Shown here: piece by piece, positions 36,621 through 47,900 of the stretch | Layout of the letters: every line of letters begins with the position of its first letter | How positions within the stretch are numbered: position 1 is the stretch's first letter | From: Lophius americanus | Lineage: Eukaryota > Chordata > Actinopteri > Lophiiformes > Lophiidae | Length of the DNA: 64,000 bases | Direction of reading: 5' to 3' | Assembly: GCA_037951165.1 (NCBI GenBank) | Contig: JBBDHG010000134.1 | Coordinates: 363,501 to 427,500, forward strand | The notes under the pieces: model-generated | What the model was told of the DNA's origin: nothing | The model's input: only the letters and a program-made list of their open reading frames with translations | Database searches by the model: none | Translations under genes and position numbers: made by a program

Positions 36621-36768
36621 CCTGTTGTTTTGTAGAGTGGGGCTCTGGCGCCACCCTGAGGTCCTTACTGCTGCTCGGTCATCGATTAACCGTACTCGAA
36701 TCAGTTATCATTATCGACATCATGATCCAAAGTTCATCACACAGACACCTCTGCCGATCGTGGGAATA

Positions 36769-39700
36769 ATGAGACGTGCCAGAGGGTTTTCACCTAAACT
36801 GTTGAATCTTGGTGCTGTAGCTTCACGTAAATTGATAAGTGTACGAGATGCTGCAGGCTCCACGCGAGGCTACTATAACACCGGGAAACCCAGCTCCGTG
36901 GGGCCGGGGGGAGCGACTCTCACCAGGGTGGTGGACCTCCGCAGCGACACGGTGACCAAACCGGGACAGGCTATGCGTCGGGCCATGGCGGAAGCTGCGG
37001 TCGGAGATGACGTGGTGGGAGAGGACCCGACTGTCAACGGTTAGACCTCAAGCTAAATATGGAATTGATGCCGTGGGATTTAATTTATGAATGATTCAGA
37101 GTAGATCTACTCGAACTAGATAAAAAAAAGCCATACACAAATCAGCCATAACATTATAACTAACGGTCTAATATTGTGTAGGTCCCACTTCTGCCAACAA
37201 ATACCTCTGACCCCTGAACTCCTCAAGACCTCTGATGGTCTGCTGTATCTGGCATGATAAAAGACACTTTTGATAGGTCTTTTAAGTCTTGTAGGTTCTC
37301 TGGCTATACAGATACACGATTTGTCGTGATCTAGGGAATTGGAGGTCAACCTAACACATTTGGCAGGATGCATTATCCTCCTGAAAGATGCCACTGCTGT
37401 TGGGTATACTGATTCCATGAAGGGAATTGTCTGTGACAATGTTTAGGTAGGTTATTTGTGTTGAAGTAAGATCGACATGAATCGAAGGACCCAAAGTATC
37501 CCAGCAGAACATTGGCTCAAAAATCACATTTCATCCTCCAGGTTTGTCTTCTGTCCATAGTGCATCCGGGTTCCATCTCTTACCCAGGTAAGCCATGCAT
37601 ATCTATGCAATGGAAGCGAAAATTTGATTTCAGACCAGGCCACCTTCTTCCTTTGCTACGTGGTCCAGTTCTGATGCTGACGTGCAAGGGTTAATAAGGG
37701 TAAGGGTTAATGACAGTGGACAGGGGTCAGCATGGACACTCTGACCAATCTGCAGCTATGCAACCCAATTCTCAGAAAGTTGCAATGCACTGTGCTCTGA
37801 CACCTCTCTATCAGATCAAGAATTAACTTTATAAGTAATATATTCTTCAGTAGCTCTTCATTGAGATTGAGCAACACAGACTCGCCTTTGCTCCCCTCGT
37901 GCATCAATTAGCCTTGGGTGCACATGACTCTGTAACCTGTTCACTCGTTTTCCCTCCTTAGACCGCTTTGGTAGTGTTTTAAGCAAGATCCTGACCCCAC
38001 ATCTGCTCATCTGAAAAAAAAATGCTTTTCCCCCCCGCATATTACATCCTTAGCGCTGGTTCAATTAAGTCAGAAGTTGTTGCATATGAATCCGATCGGC
38101 AAGATCTATCTTGTATACATCATATTTTATTATAGTATTTAATTTTTCAATTTTATGCTCTCGACCCTTTATTTTTTCAAAGGTCATCTTTGTATTTCTG
38201 ACACTATGGGAAGCTTTAGCTTCAAAAGAATAAGAAAAGCTTTTTTTTCAAATATTACTTCTTAATTGTTAGTCCAATTTATTACATATTTGGCACATAT
38301 GATTACACTCAAGGAGATTTATCTTGTATAAATCATATTTTACTCTAAAATGGGGGAGTTTTCTTTCTGAAAAACAATGTTTTTCAGCCATAAATTCACA
38401 TTTAATTTGAGAAGTTAAATCAAGGGTATTGCTTGTACAACACAGTGGATTGGGAACTTTTTGGGGATTAACCCTTGCTGTCAAGGACAACAGCTTCGGG
38501 CCTAGAGGTAAAACAAAGACATGATATGCTGAAATGCAATTTCAAAATAAAACAGTTAGCAAAAGTCATGAATCCAAAGGACGATTATAACGAACCTTCA
38601 AAAGAAACATTAACCAGGACCAAAAGCATGACTGAGAAGGAGCATCTGAGCTGTTAATGAGTAAAACGTATACACCAGCTGATTTCTAAAACAATTTTAA
38701 TTAGCATGTCAGATATTCAGCAGTATAAACTTTATCCAAATAGTCATATTAACTTATCTTTACTACCGTATTTACAACATTCACTACACCCGCTCTCCTT
38801 AGACTGTCAGTTCGGCACAAATTTTAATGTTAGAAGAATTTACTTATTCATGATTTCATGCATGCCTGTGTCTTTATTTGTGTAACACTACCAGTTTCCA
38901 CCTACCTCGGCAGAGTTACAGAAGATAGCTGCTGATATGTTTAAGAAGGAGGCTGCGCTCTTCGTTCCCTCTGGAACCATGAGTAACCTCATTGCAGGTG
39001 AGCTGTTCATTTGTTGGTCTTTCTGACTTGATTTCTGTGAGGCCAGACTGTTCATAGATGTACCTGCATGTTATTATTCAGTGATGGTGCACTGCAAGGA
39101 GCGAGGCGACGAAATGATTGTGGGCGATCTATCTCATATTCACATCTATGAGCAAGGAGGGAGTGCTCAGGTGAGGGCCCCACGTGGATGTGTGCACCTC
39201 TATCCTCAGCAATTTCAATGCATTTAATGTGTGTGTCTGTGTGTGTGTTGACACAGCTGGCTGGGGTCCACGCCACCACAGTCAACAATCTCCCCAATGG
39301 AACATTTGACCTGGAGCAGCTGGAACTGAAGATTCGCCATGGTTATCCTGACCCCCATTACCCCCGCTCGCGCCTCATATGTGTGGAGAATACACAGACC
39401 GTACTGGGAGGACGTGTGCTTCCTCTATCCTTCCTGCAGGAGGTGTGTGTGTCTTGTGCCACTTTTTACATCAATATGATGGATGCCTTATAATATCACA
39501 ATGGAGAAAAGGTTTGACCGTCTTTTGGTGGTTTCTGACTTTCTCTAAGGTTCGAGCTGTTGCAGATAGATATGGTTTATCAGTCCATATGGACGGAGCC
39601 AGGCTGATGAATGCTGCTGTGGCCCAGGGGGTGCCTCCATCCACCATACTGCAGTACACAGACACCATCAATGTGTGCCTCTCTAAGGTGAGTGAAAACC

Positions 39701-41251
39701 TTTGAACACTATAGTCAGTCAGTTTCATTGCCAGAATTTTAGGATGTCATCATCTACAGGCAGGTGACATTGTGTTGAAGTGGGTTGCACAGTTGCTTCA
39801 CACTAAGAAGGCGCCAGGTTTACATGCTTTACCCGTGTCTGCATGGGGTCGCTCCGGCTACTTCCAAATTCCAAGTACACACAACATAGATGCACTGCTG
39901 AGTATAGATTGCCCACAGGAGTACCTGGGAGAGTTATTGGTTGTCTGTCTCTATGTCTCGTACCTGAGATGAACTGGCGTCTCATCCAGGGTGTTCCCCA
40001 GCTATTGTCTAAAGTTAGCAGGGATAGGCTCCAAACTTTTGGATTACTAAGGACACTCCTACGCCAAGGATACAAGCAGCAGAAATGACCTTCCCTCATT
40101 ACATGACTTAGAGATAAGGAGTGGAGTTTGGGCATCCAGAGGGAACCAGGTGTGGAGATTTACTCCTTCATGCTAAAAGGAACCAGTTGAGGTGGTTTCG
40201 GCAGCACCTAAACCACCTGAAGTACAACATCCATTCCTGTGGCACAGTGGACCCCTCTCGTCTGAACAATGCTCTCTCTCTTGTGTTTTATACTTTTTAT
40301 ATTGTTTTGTTTTTCTCTAAGTTGATTTTGCCTGGAATCAGCCTAGAGACTGATTCCTTTGTGTTTTTTTTAAAGCCCACCAAATCTTCAACTATTAGTC
40401 TCTTTTCTCATCCAAAATGCTTTTTCAGTGATATCATTAAAAGAGAAATCGCACCACGGTCAACATGCACCTGGCCCAACTTTTTGAAATGTGCTGCAGG
40501 TATCAAATTCAGAACATAGCATTGTTATTCTATATTACATAGCATATATTCTGATGTATTGACATGTTACATCATGTCACAACTTTCCAGCAAGAGATTT
40601 AAATCAGTACAAACAATGAATTTGTAGAACAACAAAATAAAGGTTCTTGAACTTCACTTTATGGTGTGTGACAGGGTTTGGGAGCCCCTGTGGGATCCAT
40701 TCTGGCTGGACCAGAAAACTTCATATCCCAGGCTGTGAGGTGCCGTAAAGCCTTGGGTGGGGGGTGGCGACAGGCTGGTATACTAGCAGCAGCTGGAAAA
40801 CTCTCTCTCATGGAGATGGTTGGGAGACTTGAAGAAGATCACCGCAATGCAAAAACCTTTGCTCGAGGTTAGACGGAAATCTTTATGAGAATTAAATAAT
40901 TAACCATTACAGCTGTGTTAGTAACATGTGCCTTCATCTTTCCCAGCTCTGTTGGACTTTGACCAGCCTCTGTTTGCTGTAGACATGGCTGCCGTGGAAA
41001 CAAACATCTTGCGATTCTATATTCAAGAACCGAGTTTAAGTCCGTCTGAGTTCTGTCAACGCATGGCTCAGGTTGGCGAGGGAGAGGAGGCCGCACTGGG
41101 ATTGGGGATACAAGTTCTCATGTACCCCCATTTTGGAAATTCAATTCGGGCTGTTTGGCATCTAGGGATATCCCCTGAAGATACCCAGTTGGCCATCCAG
41201 AAGATGCATTTTGTGGCTTCTCAGTGTTTGAAGGACAAACATAGGCCTTAG
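36769..41251 (+). CDS. tha1: Threonine aldolase 1, complete
   Basis: A pyridoxal-phosphate enzyme that cleaves L-threonine and L-allo-threonine to glycine and acetaldehyde. Seven coding exons (36769-37039, 38914-38997, 39082-39170, 39257-39442, 39550-39687, 40675-40867 and 40947-41251) join in phase to 421 residues, all with GT/AG ends. Seen in order: an Arg-rich N-terminus (MRRARGFSPKLL) suited to mitochondrial import; VVDLRSDTVTKPGQAM; the cofactor-stacking SHIHIYEQGG; VHMDGARLMNAAVA; NVCLSK with Schiff-base Lys256 as the last codon of exon 5; G-L-G-A-P-V-G-S; and G-G-G-W-R-Q-A-G-I-L-A-A-A-G. The usual E-N-T-H-N is E-N-T-Q-T here. The first ATG after the in-frame upstream stretch was chosen because the presequence starts there; an earlier in-frame ATG exists. 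The human orthologue is a pseudogene. Confidence 0.93.
37040..38913. other. tha1 intron 1
   Basis: Mostly a minus-oriented Tc1 copy (37136-38010). The rest is AT-rich with no further feature. Confidence 0.5.
37136..38010 (-). mobile_element. Tc1-like transposon, longest copy of the family here
   Basis: Starts 'caaatcagccataacattat'. On the minus strand, broken frames read STVHCNFLRIGLHSCRLVRV, M-L-T-P-V-H and HPRLIDARGEQRR, matching successive parts of a Tc1-like transposase helix-turn-helix region. The DDE catalytic part is not intact, and the far terminus is not clear. Confidence 0.7.
39780..40070 (+). repeat. Common fish SINE-type repeat
   Basis: 'acagttgcttcacactaaga', 'tgtctgcatggggtcgctcc', 'gatgaactggcgtctcatcc' and 'cagggataggctcc' follow in the order of an abundant fish repeat. 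It lies in tha1 intron 5. The inverted, split relative is at 31.3-31.7 kb. Confidence 0.65.
40100..40205 (+). mobile_element. Non-LTR retrotransposon fragment
   Basis: 'tagagataaggagtggagtt' and 'aggaaccagttgaggtggtt' belong to the LINE segment encoding R-x-Q-L-R-W-F, as in the 10.5 and 15.0 kb fragments. It lies in tha1 intron 5 directly after the SINE-type repeat. Confidence 0.6.
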
Positions 41252-41379
41252 TTAACCCTTATACTTTAGATCTGAGAAAAATAAGAGAAAATAGATGAGA
41301 TCAGAGCAAAATAATGGACTTATCTAGAATAGCCCTAAGATTGGTGTTTCTTTCGATATTGATCATATTTGTATAATTT

Positions 41380-41385
41380 AATAAA
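41380..41385 (+). terminator. tha1: Candidate tha1 polyadenylation signal AATAAA
   Basis: A canonical hexamer 129 bp after the tha1 stop codon in AT-rich sequence. Confidence 0.5.
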
Positions 41386-41815
41386 TATTAATACATATTT
41401 GAGTCTTATTCATTAAATGTAATAAATCATGAGTATTTTGTGGGATACCATAATAATAAATAATAAAACATTTAGAAAACCTACAATGTAGGTAGGTCCT
41501 ACATGAACAATGGATTCTGCAGCTCCTACCTATCTCGTATGTACCAGTAAACTCCTCTAACATTTTATTTTCATTAAATACTTAAATAAAACATATTTAA
41601 TTTTTCTTTCATTGGGATCTATGTATTCTTTCTTTTTTCCCGAGGGTCGCAGGTCCAACCATATAGCTGTGCACCATTAATTAAGTAATGTTTACTTGTG
41701 TTTACAATTATGTTAACCATAATTATAATAAAAACAGTCTTGCTTATTTCTAGAAGATATAATAGGCCAGGTAGACTGCCATAAGATGGCAGCACTCTAT
41801 AAGCCACTGCCCCAG

Positions 41816-41845
41816 AGCATGTGGTGACTGACGTCACCACATGCT
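41816..41845. promoter_or_regulatory. 13-bp palindrome with a full CRE (TGACGTCA) at its centre
   Basis: Arms agcatgtggtgac and gtcaccacatgct are perfect, with spacer tgac. TGACGTCA, the cAMP-response element octamer bound by CREB/ATF, occupies 41829-41836. It lies about 140 bp downstream of the tRNA-Leu gene and 565 bp after the tha1 stop codon. Function is unknown. Confidence 0.6.
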
Positions 41846-41888
41846 TAAAAATAAGGGAATGCTTAGAAATGCTTAAAAATAAGGGAAT
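41841..41888. repeat. 28-bp-period tandem duplication
   Basis: The 20-mer atgcttaaaaataagggaat occurs twice, at 41841 and 41869, overlapping the right arm of the palindrome. Confidence 0.9.
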
Positions 41889-41977
41889 ATATCTGTTTCT
41901 TGTCTCATGCATTTTCTTCCCTGGATGAGTTAATATAGATTATTAAAGAATTGTCTATTGATACTAAACATTTATTT

Positions 41978-41983
41978 AAAAAA
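41978..41983 (-). terminator. RNA polymerase III T6 terminator
   Basis: A run of six A on the plus strand, read as T6 on the transcript strand, 5 nt after the tRNA-Leu 3' end. Confidence 0.85.
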
Positions 41984-41987
41984 TACC

Positions 41988-42069
41988 TGGCAGCGGTGGG
42001 ATTCGAACCCACGCCATCGAAATGACTGGAGCCTAAATCCAGCGCCTTAGACCACTCGGCCACGCTACC
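41988..42069 (-). tRNA. tRNA-Leu (anticodon TAG)
   Basis: An 82-nt gene without CCA. The acceptor stem pairs GGTAGCG with CGCTGCC, with discriminator A. The anticodon stem is CTGGA/TCCAG with loop TTTAGGC, giving anticodon TAG for CTA leucine codons. A long variable arm is present, as in all leucine tRNAs. The internal promoter boxes are intact (A box TGGCCGAGTGG, B box GGTTCGAATCC). It closely matches vertebrate tRNA-Leu-TAG and has a Pol III terminator, so it is probably functional. Confidence 0.97.
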
Positions 42070-43230
42070 GTGATAGCGAAAGCGGTGACAGTGAGTTTAT
42101 AGATTAAAGACACGGAGGTAGAAAAGATTTCAAATATTCATACTTCGAATCGTTATTCGCTGCTCATTCCTTTTCAAGATCTCTAGCTCGTTAAACATAA
42201 ACCATTAGCAGAGCTACATAGCGTGAATGCTGGCGTTAACACACTCCAGTTTATAGACATCAGCTTGAGCTGGAGGTTGTTTTTTTCCTTTATTTTGTTA
42301 CATGTCACATTATGCGTTTAAATAACAGTAGAAACCCTTGTTTGTCGCTGATAAAAGGAGCTCTTAAAGTTTTAAGACCATGTGGACAATGTGGATAGTA
42401 GTTTTACCATTCCTACTGTGACGAAGGTAGGGTCATAATTACTCTATTCTGATTGGCTTCGACAAAATCTGACCAATCCCAACAAAAGAAGTAATGAAAT
42501 CGTAGCCAAACAAAGGCCGAGTGTTGTTGGCCTTGACTTCTCCGTAGTAGGGTTTCGAATTTAGCATTCGGCGATAGTTTTACATGCCTATAATGCACAA
42601 TATGCTAGCTTTGACCATGATAGCTAGCTATAATTAGGTCAGGGCTGCATTCAAGTGCTCCTGGGTAATCTTGATGACACAAAACACTCGCAAAATTTCT
42701 ACTGTGTTAACACCTAGAAATAATACTACAATGATTGATATAACTACAATGATTGATATAACTACAATCAACATTAAAAAGCATTATCTATCTGTACCTG
42801 AGTGCGCAGCAACATATTTAGTAAACTTCATCTACTATATTTTATATTTTCGGACCATTTTTACCCGTGTATTTAGTCTCACAGCTTTTACAGCATACAT
42901 GTAAATAATTATAAAATTAACTTAATCAGTAAAAGTTACTAGACATGAAGTTGCTATAGCTTGGTACAATTTGAAACAGTCCTATAGTGAAACAGTCCAG
43001 GTTCATACAAGTGATTCACAACACCATCAGGCACACTAGTTATTACCTTGCTGGAAAAAGAATATAATAATATAACAATATACAATATACAGAATGTAAT
43101 AACTTGTACGCGTAACCACAACTCAAAAACATATAATTCAGCAAATAAAATCAAAATACTATTTTGAAAATTTGGCTTTGATCTTCTACTCATCATTTAA
43201 TAAATGTACAACATACATTTGTGCATTTGA
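42070..43230. other. Intergenic between tRNA-Leu and eef2k
   Basis: Contains two opposed NF-Y-type boxes (ctgattggcttc near 42449 and gaccaatccc near 42471) in moderately GC-rich DNA, which could be promoter sequence. An 18-bp-period tandem repeat (actacaatgattgatata) is at 42725-42769. No exon was recognised. Confidence 0.35.
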
Positions 43231-43231
43231 A

Positions 43232-43489
43232 CGCAACAGGGGCGTGACCATCACAAACTGGTAGTACGTGCCGAAGGCTCATGTTACTGTGGTGGTCTGT
43301 GCAGCTCTAGTTGCTGTCCGCTGCCAGTCCCGTCCCTGGACCGTCAGGACCCGCTGGAGATTGTGGACCGACCTGTATTGTCGAGGCTGGAGAGATTTAT
43401 ACCACCGCCCTGTCTACGGAAGCACCAGGGGAAATAAACATACGAAGGAAGCGGCATTTTTGCATTCTGCCAAGAATAAGTCATTGAAG
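43232..43489 (+). other. eef2k: Candidate eef2k non-coding first exon
   Basis: A CpG- and GC-enriched block upstream of eef2k. It ends at a good donor, cattgaag|gtgtgt, which could splice to the acceptor ctgtctgacag before 44924. It begins after a GC-box-like 'caggggcgtgacc'. It has an open frame of 78 codons without family motifs, more likely 5' UTR. Confidence 0.35.
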
Positions 43490-44329
43490 GTGTGTCTGGT
43501 ATAAGGCTTGTATCATATAAATTTGTGTCAAAGGTTATGCCATTTGTCTCGGGGAATCTTATTCTAGCATGTTTTTAAATTAATGTAATTTCTATTAGAT
43601 TACATTGCATCAATCCAATATCTGTATAGCAGCAGCATGAGGGGGGATATAACAGTAAGTGCTCGGGTTTGCGTTCCTCCCTACCTGCCAGCTGTAACTT
43701 TATTCACAACATTTTCGTTCGATCAGAGCTCCAGATTAACACTCGTATAACTAAATTAGTTTTGCATGAAGGTGCTCAACATTTATTACTTGAATCAACG
43801 CAGTATAAGTATTTGTTTGATAAGCTTTAATATTAGTTTTATGAGGATGTTATGCTGTAGCCACAAGAGCGCACAGACATCCACATATGGCATGAGATGC
43901 ACTGCACAGTTATGAAATCCTCTGCAAGACTGTTGTTATTGACATGTTCTAATATGGCTGCCACACATTATTACAGTTGGAAAATGGAATTATTCATGAT
44001 AGATTTCTGATAAAAATACAATTTTTACCACCATTCTGGATAGCTAAATCACACAAGAACAAGTTTAATAAGGTCATTACAACAGATTTTATTATTGTTT
44101 CTCCCCTTCAGCCAAATGGTACTTTTACTTCCTTATGCTATCCAACATGACCCAACGCTAAATAGCATCCCTCTTAAGAACAATTTTGCACATTTTTTGC
44201 ATCTGACACCTGACACAGGTAGCTAGAACATTGTACCAACCAACACAGAGTTACTTTAGCTGCAGATTCTTTATTTTTTGTTAAGATCTAGATTTATATT
44301 GGGACTCCATGCCTCAATTCTGAGCTGGA

Positions 44330-44880
44330 CACACTGCTGCTAAAAAAGAAAATTAAGGCTGGCCACAGGAATTTTCGGATCCTGTTCTGTTCTGTGATGG
44401 AACGAAACCGTAACTCTTGGGTGATATGGATAAGTTAGATGCTGAAAAGAACATCTTTACGTACAGTGAGGTATGGTGGTTGCCCGTGATGCCCTGGGGC
44501 TGCTTTATTCCCTTTGAGGATGGAGACTTGCGGTGAGTATGCTGGATTTCATCCAGTATCAGGAAATCTGAGAATAAAACATGTAGCCTCATGTGAGGAC
44601 ACTGAATTTGGTCATCATTGAACATTCAAAAAATGCCGACCTTGAAAATTACCAAGGCTTGGTTTCAGAAGATGTCCTGGAACAGAGCCCGGCCACATTA
44701 GTTGCCTGATGACATGGATCCCATGGAAAATCTCTGGTGGGATATAAAAGACAGTTGCTGCACATAAACCAAGGAGAATTATGGAACTGGAGCCAATGCC
44801 ACTGATGAATAAGCTAAGATTTTTCAGGAACACCACATTTGCAGCAGGTCATAGCTGCAAAAAAGGGCTCCATAAAGTTC
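44330..44880 (+). mobile_element. Tc1-like transposase 3'-half remnant
   Basis: 'gaggtatggtggttgcccgt', 'gccctggggctgctttattc', 'gcctgatgacatggatccca' and 'gaaaatctctggtgggat' follow in the order of the C-terminal half of fish Tc1-like transposases (the segment reading W-P-x-x-M-x-P-x-E-N-L-W). It is full of stops. It lies within 60 bp of the eef2k start codon, in the intron before the first coding exon. Confidence 0.6.
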
Positions 44881-44934
44881 TAAAGTACTGCCTTCACCTG
44901 ACTTCTTATTTCCTGTCTGACAGCAGCAGACATC

Positions 44935-47900
44935 ATGGAGGATGAACTAATGTTCAGCATGGAGGAAGTTGAGGGCAGCGCCAAGAGACCACCTGTCCAA
45001 CGCAGTATTACCGGTCTGCGGACTTCCTCCGTCAGTGACGCCAATGACAGCGATGATGATGACACCATCTTCCTCCCACTGTTGGACGACTCTGCCCAGG
45101 AGATCTGCCACTATTTGAAGAATCTCCCTCACACCCGGCAGCTGTCAAACTCTCTTCCTAAGAGTAACTTTGCGTTCAAGGTGAGCTGTTGACTGATGCG
45201 AGGTTTCGGATGTGAGGAGTAGTTTCACTAAAATGATGCACTGGAGAATTTACAGCTTGTATTAAATGTGTTTTGCATCTTAGTTCTTGGAAATTACTGT
45301 GAGAACAGTTTATTGCCCTATAAGGAGAGGTGATCAGTGCATGCTTGGACACACACACCAGGCTGTGTGCTATTTCCATTTGTGTGTCACAGAAGTGGAA
45401 AGCTGGTCGGCAACATATTGACTTCTTTCTCTAAAAAACAGGAAGTACCAAAGTGTTTATCACTCCATGTGATTGTTTTGCACGTAAAGGTTTTCACTGA
45501 CGTTGCACATTCAGGGCACGGTTGAATGTCCTTTTATAGTTGTTACATAGTTTTGTTTGAAACCTCAATGTAATTCATGGTATATGAATATTTTAGGATA
45601 TTATGCAAATGTCAGATATGTTGTCTGTATGTTTATTGACAAAAAGACGTCCGTTTTCTTCACCTTTCCACATAGAATGAAACAGAGTCAGTTGCAGAAC
45701 CTCGCTCGTACAAGGTTTTATCTGAGAGCGTACGGGTATGTTACAGATCAAATCATATCTTCTTTCACTCCCTGTGGCCAACTACACCATTCCTATCCTC
45801 CACCAAAAACTAATTGAAAAGCAGCTTCTTTTCTTTCTTTTCCTTCCTCCTTTGTTTTATGATCTCCTATTCTCATTTCCCTCATGACTGTTTCTATGGC
45901 TGACGTTACGTTTGCATGCTAATCATCCCTTAACCAATAAGAACCCAGAACCATTTCTCCAGAATTGAAAATTATATGGTACACAAAAATTAGATGGCAG
46001 TTCCACAAGAAATATCATGTATTTTTTTTTAAAAAGGATGGCACTAACAAATTTTGTTGGTGCCACCCTTTTTATCACCTTACATGTTTTGGTTGGGCAC
46101 AACATACTTACGGTAGAGGAAGACGCGTCCACTCCAACATCCTCAAGTTATCATATTTTTAACTTTGCTGATTTCATTTTCGAAAAATGAAAATACAACG
46201 ATAATACAATGATAATTCCTTAACTTTGTTCAAAATATGTGTCCAGGACCGGTTAATGTAACACGGGGCATGTTATTAAACCATTAGAATTGTTAAATGG
46301 ATCAAAACTGTCCTCTAGGAACAAAAACAAGATGGAATCTGGCATTTTGTGGGCTAAAAATCGATTATAAATCTGTATAACTATAACATTGAGACCGTTT
46401 GTGAAACTTGTGTTACCATGGTTTCTTATGGGTTAATTCAGATTATTAATTATCTTATTTTATTTATTGTCATTTTATCAAACACCAACATACATGTTAA
46501 AAGGAAATCCCCTTCCTTCTAGATCAGGTTTAATCAATTTAAAACAAACGACAGAACTTTAAAGATATCAAATAAATTAATAAATATACAAGGAATAAAA
46601 ACAACATGTATCCATGTTCATGTCCTAACATAATTTATATAGAATTAAACCATATATTCATCAAAATCGGGATAAATAAATACAATATTTCAACCTTTGC
46701 TTTATGGTTTTCTCTATTAATTGTATACAGTGGAGTACACGCTTAAGTTTCTTAACAATGGAGTAGGCTGGCAACATAAGGGTAAAGCAGCATGGCTAGT
46801 CAATGAATAAATTAACTCTTAAGCTCTCGGTCTGGAAAGAAATGTGCAAAAAGTGTGAAAAACACATTACACTTACAAGAAAAGATTGCATTCATGCAAC
46901 AAGACTATATTCCTCGATTTTATTAAATGGCTCTAATCTAACAAACACCAGAAATGTAAAAAAATAAAATAAATCTCAAACTTTCAATTGTTATTATAGC
47001 TCTAAGAATTGTCTTCTGAATATATATTAAAAGCAGTTCATGCAGATCCCCCTTCATGCAGATCCCCCTGATCTAAATATAAACATGCCTAGAATGCCTG
47101 ATGAGGGAGATCTGCTGCTGTGACATGCTGGATGGGTCAGGGTTTGGGTTACCACTAGTGACACTTGATTAATGGTTCTTACTGAAAACTGAACCTGGCA
47201 CATCTCCAGATCCTCTTAAAACGTCACACGGTCAGCGCATTCACTTTTAGGTAGCCGTAAATTATTCAACTTCTTGTGGAATAGGAAAACTTGGAAATAA
47301 TCCACGTGATGGGATTCTACAATCATATAGCACCCTCCCCATTCCATCTATTTTCCCTAGAATCCAATAATAAACTGTGTTGAATCTCAGTAAACACAAA
47401 ATGCAAGTTTGAATGATTTTATTTAGTGAGCAGAACCGGATAAGCAGTTATGTATGAATGGAAACGATTATCCAATACCTGGATCACCAGTGTGAAAAAG
47501 TAGTCACCAGCTTGAAGTTAACAGCTAGTTCTGACACCTTCAGCTGCAGCGAATGGAGATTGGTCTCTGATATCCCTGAGTGGAACTTTGGCCTACAGGT
47601 CTTGGCAAAACTGAGCATGAACTGCTCTGAACTGTCTAGCCAAAGCCTCTCAATGGGGTTAAGGTCCAGACTTTGACTCACTCTACTACGTTCAGAGGTG
47701 GACTTACTTTTCTGCTTGGGAACATTGTTTTGCTGCAAAACAAAGTTGGGCCCTAAGCTTCAACTCACAGACTGATGACCAGACATTCTCCTTCAAAATG
47801 TTCCTGTTGGGAACAGAATTCATATTTCCCTCAATTATGGCAAGTCATATTTGCCCTGAGGCAGCAGAGCATCCCCACAACATCACACCGCCACCTCCAT

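Noticed and set aside
43268..43504. 78-codon frame upstream of eef2k as a separate gene
   Set aside because: No family motif; position and donor site fit a 5' UTR exon better.
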